From Oscillospiraceae bacterium (GTDB lineage: Bacteria > Bacillota > Clostridia > Oscillospirales > Ruminococcaceae), in contig JAGAKZ010000019.1 of NCBI GenBank assembly GCA_017848115.1, positions 1-40,326 on the forward strand: a stretch of DNA of 40,326 bases, read 5' to 3'. The notes beneath the pieces are model-generated. The model made no database searches and was not told the origin of the DNA. It saw nothing but the letters and a program-made list of their open reading frames with translations. How positions within the stretch are numbered: position 1 is the first letter of the stretch; every line of letters begins with the position of its first letter. Shown here one piece after another: positions 34,386-40,326 of this stretch. Position numbers and translations under genes: made by a program.

Positions 34386-36077
34386 TCAATACACCGAGTC
34401 AATGAGTAACTGTTTTAGCATACACATATCCGCTATATCTGTTTTACCGTTTCCGTTAAGGTCGGTGACATTCAGGTTTGAAATGGTTGTGTTATCTGCT
34501 GAGATAAACCATTTCTGAAGGAGTATGACATCTGAAATGTTCAGAGTTCCGTCAAGATTTATGTCGCCTTTGACAGCTTCGGGAGCTGATGGTGTTGTTT
34601 TTGGGGAGAGAGTTACTACGCCTTCGGGGAAAGCGTTTACTGTAAGGTCGTTTATGTAATATTCAATATTTGTATAACCTTTACCGCAGTAATCTCCGTT
34701 TGTGTCTGACGGGTCTGAAGGGTTAAGACCTCTTTCTTTTTCCCAGTCATCATCCATTCCGTCGTTGTCGTTGTCAACTATTTCTTTTGTGAGTACTGCC
34801 TTGGGGTATTCGTAGGTGACACCGCATTCTATGCCGTATTTGTCTATTTTTGATTTTTCGTCTGCTGATGCTGAGTCATATGATGAAGTTCCGCTGAGTG
34901 TGCCTGTTCCTGTTTTTGTTTCATATGCACACTGCCGGTCTATGGCGGTTCTTTTATCAGATGAGATGCCGTTTCCGGCGAATGTGATAACGTGTTCATA
35001 TGAGTCTTCTGCACTTTCAGCATCAGGTACTGTAGACATATCTATACTGCTGTTGTATGTTGGAAAATATGACTCGCTATAAACGTTATCCTTTGTTATT
35101 CCAAGACCGTCTTTTACTTTGATACCGCTCCAGTTATCTTCTGTAAGTGTGCCATAGTTTGTATTGTCTTTATTTATCATGCGGTTTCCTGTTGCATATA
35201 CAGAGAAGTTCTGGGGGTTTGTTGAACTGTCGATATTTATGTAGTTGAAACCATCTGTTGTATCGGGACCTATTTTCAGTGTGTTTCCCACATAGTTCAA
35301 GTGACCTATTGTTCCGTAGGCAGTCTGATATCCCCAGTTGTATATTACATTGTTTGTAAAGTCGCAGGTTTCTGTTCCGCCTATTTTTCCTCTGAAATTT
35401 CTTGAAACGTTGTGTATGATAAGATTGTGGTCAAAAGTTGACGTTCCGGGCATCATTATTCCGAAACCGTGAACGCCTTTGGAATGACCGCCCCATGAAT
35501 CAGCGGGACCTATTACACTGTACTGAACAGTTGTATTTTTATTTTTTGAATAAAGTCCCCACTGTTCATCTGTCGTCCAGCCCATAGAGCAGTGGTCAAT
35601 AATTGATTTTGAACCTTTTTCACCGCCCCATGCGTCATTTCCGCTTGATGTTGAAGCATAAGGGCCGGGTCTGGAACTTATAAAACGGCAGATAATATTA
35701 TCGCCTGCCATACCTATTTTGTAGTTTTTAAGTGTTATACCACTTCCGCCCGGAGCGGTCTGCCCTGCGATGGTTACGTTGTCAGCGACAGTTACATTGC
35801 CTTTTAACTCAATAGTACCGCTAACGTCAAAAACGACGATTCTGTTTGATTTGCTTACAGCATCACGAAAAGAACCTTCACCGCTGTCGTTGAGATTTGT
35901 TACATGATATACTGTACCGCCTCGTCCGCCTGTAGCATATTTTCCTGCACCTACAGCACCGGGAAATGCAAGGAGATTTTCAGCTGCGCTTGTATGAAGA
36001 GGAGAGAGTGCGGTTGAGCCTATAAAAATAGTTCCTCCTACTATAAGGCTAAGAAATTTTTTTGACTTTTTCTGCAT
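34386..36077 (-). CDS. Secreted PL1-type pectate lyase with dockerin
   Basis: A 563-residue secreted enzyme expected to cleave pectate by beta-elimination. It has a signal peptide (1-31, ending ALSPLHTSA), a parallel beta-helix lyase domain (about 35-380: AFPGAVGAGKYATGGRGG, NVTIAGQTAPGG, SIIDHCSMGWTTDE, NLIIHNVSRNFRGK), a calcium-binding thrombospondin-3-like segment (DNDNDGMDDDWEKERGLNP) and a C-terminal dockerin (about 500-560) with two DxNxDG-type loops (DINLDGTLNISD and DLNGNGKTDIAD). I chose ATG 36077, with GAGGTG 6 nt upstream, over the in-frame GTG at 36086. The dockerin differs from those of the other two dockerin proteins here and may bind another cohesin. Confidence 0.9.
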   Translation of the reverse strand: MQKKSKKFLSLIVGGTIFIGSTALSPLHTSAAENLLAFPGAVGAGKYATGGRGGTVYHVTNLNDSGEGSFRDAVSKSNRIVVFDVSGTIELKGNVTVADNVTIAGQTAPGGSGITLKNYKIGMAGDNIICRFISSRPGPYASTSSGNDAWGGEKGSKSIIDHCSMGWTTDEQWGLYSKNKNTTVQYSVIGPADSWGGHSKGVHGFGIMMPGTSTFDHNLIIHNVSRNFRGKIGGTETCDFTNNVIYNWGYQTAYGTIGHLNYVGNTLKIGPDTTDGFNYINIDSSTNPQNFSVYATGNRMINKDNTNYGTLTEDNWSGIKVKDGLGITKDNVYSESYFPTYNSSIDMSTVPDAESAEDSYEHVITFAGNGISSDKRTAIDRQCAYETKTGTGTLSGTSSYDSASADEKSKIDKYGIECGVTYEYPKAVLTKEIVDNDNDGMDDDWEKERGLNPSDPSDTNGDYCGKGYTNIEYYINDLTVNAFPEGVVTLSPKTTPSAPEAVKGDINLDGTLNISDVILLQKWFISADNTTISNLNVTDLNGNGKTDIADMCMLKQLLIDSVY

Positions 36078-36144
36078 AAGAAACACCTCACAAAATATTC
36101 AGTTATTCACTTTTAGCTATAAAATATATGCTGGTTATGTAATA

Positions 36145-36173
36145 ATTTTATCATATCCTTATATAGTTGTCCA
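36145..36173 (-). promoter_or_regulatory. Promoter of the pectate lyase gene
   Basis: On the minus strand: TGGACA (36168-36173), 17-nt spacer, TAAAAT (36145-36150) with TGA extended -10. It is sigma-A-like, unlike the bipartite element used by the neighbouring dockerin gene. Confidence 0.7.
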
Positions 36174-36204
36174 TGAGATAATTGAAAAAAATTTTGATTT
36201 TTTA

Positions 36205-36234
36205 TGTAGTTTTTTTTGAAGATGGGGAGTATTA
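36205..36234 (+). promoter_or_regulatory. Shared bipartite promoter-like element, copy C
   Basis: TGTAGT, 17-nt spacer beginning with T7, then AGTATTA. It lies 57 nt before the ATG of a tiny open frame and heads a short putative transcript ending at 36508. Confidence 0.5.
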
Positions 36235-36291
36235 TTAATAGAAGGGCAAATATAGCACCTTGTTTTAAGGTATATGAAGGAGGTTATAGTG

Positions 36292-36384
36292 ATGAAAAAA
36301 CTAGTGTATGATGATGGTTAGAGACTTTATTTACCGGTTAAGGAGGGGCAGACAAGATTGATAAATAAAAGAGATAAAAAATAA
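36292..36384 (+). other. Tiny open frame interrupted by an in-frame TAG
   Basis: A strong AAGGAGG (36277-36283) stands 8 nt before ATG 36292. The frame reads nine codons (MKKLVYDDG), a TAG at 36319-36321, then 20 more open codons (RLYLPVKEGQTRL and a basic tail) to TAA at 36382. It lies between a promoter-like element (36205-36234) and a hairpin terminator (36461-36508), so a transcript of roughly 270 nt is possible. It may be a decayed gene whose body was lost, a small peptide gene or a small RNA. I recognise no family. Confidence 0.35.
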
Positions 36385-36460
36385 TATTCTATTTTCATAT
36401 AAAAAATAAAGATAAAAATAAAAAATACAGTTTCAAAAAATAAATTTTAATATTTATAAT

Positions 36461-36508
36461 AAAAAATGACTGCTTATAAAAAATAAAAAATCAGCGGTCA
36501 TTTTTTTG
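36461..36508 (+). terminator. Terminator of the tiny transcription unit
   Basis: Thirteen-base arms (36461-36473 with 36494-36506, one G-T wobble) with a 20-nt A-rich loop and T7. Its tail runs into copy B of the bipartite element. Confidence 0.6.
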
Positions 36509-36536
36509 TAGCTTTTTTGCAAGATACCAAGTATTA
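36507..36536 (+). promoter_or_regulatory. Shared bipartite promoter-like element, copy B
   Basis: TGTAGC, 17-nt spacer beginning with T6, then AGTATTA, 54 nt before the start codon of the BspA-like gene. It matches the copies upstream of the GH9-type gene and the tiny unit. Confidence 0.55.
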
Positions 36537-36590
36537 TTATTGTAAATACATTTTTTATAAAATATTTGAATTGAAAGGGAATGATTGGAT

Positions 36591-39500
36591 ATGAATAACA
36601 GAAAAATTTTAAGTATGCTCGTAGCAATATCTGTACTTACAGCTAACAGCGGAAATATGGTATACGCTCTTGAAGATGTTAAAACAGGTGAAACAAGTGT
36701 AGAGCAGGAAGCAACAGAAGAAGTAAAAGAAGAAACAAAAGAAGAAGTAACCGAGGAAAGTGAAAGTAAGGTTATAGCTTCAGGTGATTTTTCTTATCAT
36801 CTTGTATGGTCTATAGATGACAAGGGTACTATGACTGTTGAAGGTAACGGAAAACTTATGATGATATCAGGTGATGATGAAAGCCTGAATTATGATGTAA
36901 GAAAAATTGTATTTGGCAAAGGCGTTGAATATCTTGATGATGATATGTTCGAATATTATCCTTTGCTTGAAGCTATAGAGGTTTCACCTGAAAATCCGTT
37001 TTATGCATCTGCTGACGGAGTGTTTTTCAACAAGGATATGACAGAGCTTGCTTTTTATCCACGTTGTAAAACTACTGAAAGTTATACGATCCCCGAAAGT
37101 GTTGTAACTGTAAAAGACAGAGCTTTTTCAGACTGTAGGTATATTAAAGAAGTACATATGCCCGGAAATATCACTACATTAGGAGAAGGGGCATTTTCAG
37201 GTTGCGGAGAACTGGAAATCGTGGAACTTTCAGAAGGAATAACCTGTCTTCCACAATTTTTGTTCAGCAGTTGCAGTATGCTTAAAACATTAAATATTCC
37301 AGCAAGTGTTGAGAAAATTGATACAGAAGCTCTGATAATGTGTTTATCTCTTAAAGAGATAAATGTAAACCCTGAAAATAAAGCATATAAGTCTGTAGAC
37401 GGAATACTTTATAATAAGGATATGACAGAACTAGTAAAATATCCGTCAGATAAAAAAACAATTGAATATATAGTTCCTGACAGTGTGGTTAAAATAAACT
37501 ACAGATCTTGTTATGGCGCTCATTTCTCATCTGTTGTTATCCCTGACAGCGTAAAAGTTATAGAAGAAAGTGCTTTTTATCATTCGGATACACTTGTAAC
37601 TGTATTTATCGGAAAAAATGTTGAAACTATAGGTACTTCAGCATTTGGATACTGTGATAATATCTCTGATGTATATTATTCGGGTAATGAAGAACAGTGG
37701 GGTAGTATAGCTAAGGGATTGCATATAATCGGTTCTGATAAAGATGTAAATTATCATTTTGATGCAGAAAAAACTGCTGATGCTGTTGCTTTTGGGGAAT
37801 GCGGAAAAATTGCAGGCGATATTAAATGGTCACTTGACAAAAACGGGGTTCTTACAATAGACGGCAAAGGCGAGATGCTGGATGATATGCAGTCTGTATG
37901 GGACGGATATGCTGAACTTATCAGGGAAGTAAAAATATCTGAGGGTATTACAAGTATAGGGGATTATGCATTTGAAGGATTTACAGAACTGGTATCTGCA
38001 GATATTCCTGAAAGTGTTACTGTTATAGGTGCTAATGCATTTGCGTGTTGTAGCTCTCTTAAATCTGTAAATATTCCGGCAGGTGTTACAGAGTTATATA
38101 TCGAAACTTTTATAGAATGTGATGCTCTTGAAAATATAGAAGTATCAGCAGAAAATGAAAGTTATGACAGCATTGACGGTGTATTGTTTACCGAAGGTGC
38201 AAAATCACTCATACTTTATCCGAGAGGAAAGACAGCTGAAAAATACACTATTCCCGATAGTGTTGAAAAGATAGAAATAAGTGCATTCACAAAGGCAAAA
38301 TTTTCATCGGTTGTTATCCCTGACAGTGTTAAGGAGATAAATGATTTTGCTTTTGAGAAGAGCGCTCTTACAAGTGTTGATATTTCAAAAGGCATAACAA
38401 AAATAAGCAGTGGAGTATTTAGTGACTGTGAAAATCTTGAAAGCGTTAAGTTTGCAGGAGATATCGAGTCTATAGGATGCGGTGCTTTTGAGTCATGCAT
38501 TTCATTAAAATCAATAGACTTGCCTGATAGTATCACAACTATAGCCGAACTGGCATTCTATAATTGTGACTCATTTAAATCCGTTACTGTTCCGAAAAAT
38601 GTTAAAAAACTTTCTACAATGGCATTTGCAGGCTGTGACAGTCTTGAAGAAGTTGTACTTTCAGAGGGAATAGAATTTATGGACTATCGTGCATTTTCAG
38701 ATTGTCTGTCATTAAAGAAAATAAATATTCCCGATAGTGTAAACAGAATTGGTGAATTTGCATTCAGCTACTGTGAATCTCTTGAAAGTATAGTCTTTTC
38801 GAAAGGTGTAAAGGAAATTGGTTCACACGCATTCAGTTACTGTAAATCTTTAGTTTCATTTGAAGTTGATGCAGAAAATCAGAGTTATTCTGTTATAGAT
38901 GGTGTGCTGTTTGATAAAGAAGGCAAATCTGTTATATACTATCCTCCGGGATTTAAAAATGAAAGTTATGTAATTCCTGACGGAGTTACCGGGATAAATG
39001 AACTTGCATTTTCAGAGTGCAGTTCCTTAAAGAAAGTAGAAGTACCTGATAGCGTTACAGAAATAGGTGACGGTGCATTTATGGGTTGTTATAAGCTTGA
39101 GGATATAAATTTCCCTGAGAGCTTAAAGAGTATAGGTATAAGTGCGTTTTCAAATTGCAATTCTTTGAAGAAAGCAGAAATACCTGATAGTGTTGAATAT
39201 ATAGGTGATCATGCATTTTATGAGTGTATATCATTGACAAGTATGAAACTTCCGAAAAAACTCATCAGAATACAGGATCAGACATTTGATAATTGTGCAA
39301 ATCTTGAAAATGTAGAAATCCCTGAAGGTGTTCAGGAAATCGGTAGCTGTGCGTTTGGAAGATGTATTTCTCTTGAAAATGTAATACTTCCTGATAGTAT
39401 TACAAAAGTTGAAAGCACTGCATTTTCAGATTGCATATCGTTGCAAAGTATTGAACTTCCCGAAGGTATAAAAGAAATAAGTGAAAATGCTTTTGACGGT

Positions 39501-39926
39501 TGTAGTTCACTTAAATGGGTTAAGATTCCCGGCAGTGTCGAGATTATCGGCAGATATGCATTCTATGATTGTGATTCTCTTACAGATATTTATTATACAG
39601 GAACTCAGGAACAGTGGAGTGCTATAAAAATAGATGTTCCAGGAGCTATTCTTGCAAACGTACATTTCAATGCAACAAATACTCCGGTTACAGACGGTAA
39701 TGTTGGCGGAAATGCAGATATAGTTTACGGTGACCTTGACGGAAATATGAAAGCAGAACTTACAGACCTTTCGATTCTTTCACTTTATCTTCTCGGAGAT
39801 ACTGCACTTGATGAAAATATTTTAAAGGGAGCAGACGTAAACGGTGACGGAAATGTAGACCTTGCAGACCTTGCACATTTCAAGCAGTATATTTCAAAAG
39901 ATGATGTAACTCTTGGTGTGCAGTAA
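36591..39926 (+). CDS. Secreted BspA-like leucine-rich repeat protein with dockerin
   Basis: A 1,111-residue secreted protein: signal peptide (about 1-27), acidic Glu/Thr/Lys-rich segment (30-60), two arrays of BspA-type LRR_5 repeats and a C-terminal dockerin (about 1047-1105). Each LRR array opens with a beta cap (LVWSIDDKGTMTVEGNGKL and IKWSLDKNGVLTIDGKGEM) and ends with a YYxGxxEQWxxI segment, so the protein looks like an internal duplication. Four 'YxSxDGVLFxK' insertions break up the repeats. LRR_5 proteins usually bind proteins or surfaces. The dockerin places it in the cellulosome, perhaps as an adhesion or scaffold accessory. Its dockerin closely resembles that of the GH9-type protein (shared DLAHFKQYI and LGVQ ending). 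ATG 36591 was chosen; TTG 36585 is an in-frame alternative nearer to AAGGGA. Confidence 0.9.
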   Translation: MNNRKILSMLVAISVLTANSGNMVYALEDVKTGETSVEQEATEEVKEETKEEVTEESESKVIASGDFSYHLVWSIDDKGTMTVEGNGKLMMISGDDESLNYDVRKIVFGKGVEYLDDDMFEYYPLLEAIEVSPENPFYASADGVFFNKDMTELAFYPRCKTTESYTIPESVVTVKDRAFSDCRYIKEVHMPGNITTLGEGAFSGCGELEIVELSEGITCLPQFLFSSCSMLKTLNIPASVEKIDTEALIMCLSLKEINVNPENKAYKSVDGILYNKDMTELVKYPSDKKTIEYIVPDSVVKINYRSCYGAHFSSVVIPDSVKVIEESAFYHSDTLVTVFIGKNVETIGTSAFGYCDNISDVYYSGNEEQWGSIAKGLHIIGSDKDVNYHFDAEKTADAVAFGECGKIAGDIKWSLDKNGVLTIDGKGEMLDDMQSVWDGYAELIREVKISEGITSIGDYAFEGFTELVSADIPESVTVIGANAFACCSSLKSVNIPAGVTELYIETFIECDALENIEVSAENESYDSIDGVLFTEGAKSLILYPRGKTAEKYTIPDSVEKIEISAFTKAKFSSVVIPDSVKEINDFAFEKSALTSVDISKGITKISSGVFSDCENLESVKFAGDIESIGCGAFESCISLKSIDLPDSITTIAELAFYNCDSFKSVTVPKNVKKLSTMAFAGCDSLEEVVLSEGIEFMDYRAFSDCLSLKKINIPDSVNRIGEFAFSYCESLESIVFSKGVKEIGSHAFSYCKSLVSFEVDAENQSYSVIDGVLFDKEGKSVIYYPPGFKNESYVIPDGVTGINELAFSECSSLKKVEVPDSVTEIGDGAFMGCYKLEDINFPESLKSIGISAFSNCNSLKKAEIPDSVEYIGDHAFYECISLTSMKLPKKLIRIQDQTFDNCANLENVEIPEGVQEIGSCAFGRCISLENVILPDSITKVESTAFSDCISLQSIELPEGIKEISENAFDGCSSLKWVKIPGSVEIIGRYAFYDCDSLTDIYYTGTQEQWSAIKIDVPGAILANVHFNATNTPVTDGNVGGNADIVYGDLDGNMKAELTDLSILSLYLLGDTALDENILKGADVNGDGNVDLADLAHFKQYISKDDVTLGVQ

Positions 39927-39932
39927 AAATAT

Positions 39933-39982
39933 AACAATGCATGACTTACCTTTTGTGGTGAGTTGTGCATTGTTTCTTTTTT
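39933..39982 (+). terminator. Terminator after the BspA-like gene
   Basis: AACAATGCA (39933-39941) pairs with TGCATTGTT (39966-39974), with inner ACT-ACC/GGT-AGT pairing, followed by TCTTTTTT. Confidence 0.85.
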
Positions 39983-39989
39983 GGGATTG

Positions 39990-40019
39990 TTGACAATGAC
40001 AGAAAGAATCGTATATAAT
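39990..40019 (+). promoter_or_regulatory. Promoter of the truncated AAA-ATPase gene
   Basis: TTGACA (39990-39995), 18-nt spacer, TATAAT (40014-40019). The -35 box lies in a small palindrome (ATTGT-TG-ACAAT). Confidence 0.75.
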
Positions 40020-40061
40020 AAGTATGTATAGAAAATGTGCGGAAAAAAAGGAGTGGAATAT

Positions 40062-40326
40062 ATGCCAAGAACAATTTCAATAGGCAGACAGAGCTATGAA
40101 ACGATAATAACCAAAAAAAACTTTTATATAGATAAAACATTATTCATAAAAGACTGGTGGGAAAACGATGACGATGTAACACTCGTAACCCGCCCAAGAA
40201 GATTCGGAAAGACGCTTAATCTTGATATGCTGAATTGTTTTTTCAGTACCAAGTATAAAGACAGAGCAGAACTTTTTGAAGGTCTGAAAATCTGGGAATA
40301 TGAAGAGTACCGAAAAATGCAGGGAA
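40062..40326 (+). CDS. AAA-ATPase-like family protein, N-terminal part only
   Basis: The window ends inside this gene, so only the first 88 residues are visible. They show the family opening (ISIGRQSYETII, FYIDKTLFIKD) and the Walker A TRPRRFGKTL with K50/T51. It is clearly related to the complete protein at 11.8 kb but differs in sequence, so it is a paralogue, not a recent copy. AAAAAGGAG lies 10 nt upstream of the start. A C-terminal PD-(D/E)XK domain is expected but cannot be seen. Confidence 0.85.
   Translation, partial: MPRTISIGRQSYETIITKKNFYIDKTLFIKDWWENDDDVTLVTRPRRFGKTLNLDMLNCFFSTKYKDRAELFEGLKIWEYEEYRKMQG

Overview
The window looks like a chromosomal segment of a low-GC, Gram-positive, fibre-degrading Clostridia, most likely a Ruminococcus-type Oscillospiraceae. 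The support is an AT-rich composition, strong GGAGG-type ribosome binding sites, consensus TTGACA-N17-TATAAT promoters, and three secreted proteins ending in dockerin modules (a GH9-type protein, a PL1 pectate lyase and a BspA-like leucine-rich repeat protein). This is inference; no rRNA or other species marker is present.

Region 1 (1-13.5 kb) is a defence island. A leader with a consensus promoter precedes a short CRISPR array (six intact 33-nt repeats, then two decayed ones) closed by a hairpin terminator. An operon on the same strand follows: a CARF-HEPN ribonuclease, an HD-less Cas10 with an AGDD cyclase motif, a Csm3-like RAMP, a Csx10-like RAMP, a tandem double RAMP, a small unknown protein, a large TIGR03986-type RAMP and a second CARF-HEPN ribonuclease (Csx1/TM1812 type). 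HD-less Cas10 plus Csx10 points to subtype III-D. The expected logic is target RNA recognition, then cyclic oligoadenylate synthesis, then activation of two different CARF-HEPN RNases. No cas6, cas1 or cas2 is present. An AAA-ATPase-like/PD-(D/E)XK protein with its own promoter follows.

Region 2 (13.5-17.1 kb) holds a secreted CBM-GH9-dockerin protein in which the usual GH9 catalytic residues are replaced, so it is probably a pseudoenzyme. Region 3 (17.1-25.3 kb) is an operon of a MacAB-like exporter (two adaptors, two permeases, one ATPase) and a translationally coupled membrane-anchored MutS-like ATPase. Its promoter region carries three 11-bp direct repeats, suggesting response-regulator control.

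Region 4 (25.3-34.1 kb) is housekeeping: an AGCS amino-acid symporter, a rhomboid protease, a membrane diguanylate cyclase, hibernation factor HPF, and an NAD salvage group (NrtR-like Nudix protein, nicotinamidase, PRPP synthetase homologue, NadV). Region 5 (34.1-40.3 kb) returns to secreted dockerin proteins: the pectate lyase on the minus strand and the BspA-like protein on the plus strand. Between them lies a tiny transcription unit. A remnant and an edge-truncated copy of the AAA-ATPase/PD-(D/E)XK family flank this region.

A bipartite element, TGTAG(C/T)-N17-AGTATTA, occurs upstream of the GH9-type gene, the BspA-like gene and the tiny unit. It is a candidate shared promoter for the secreted dockerin genes.
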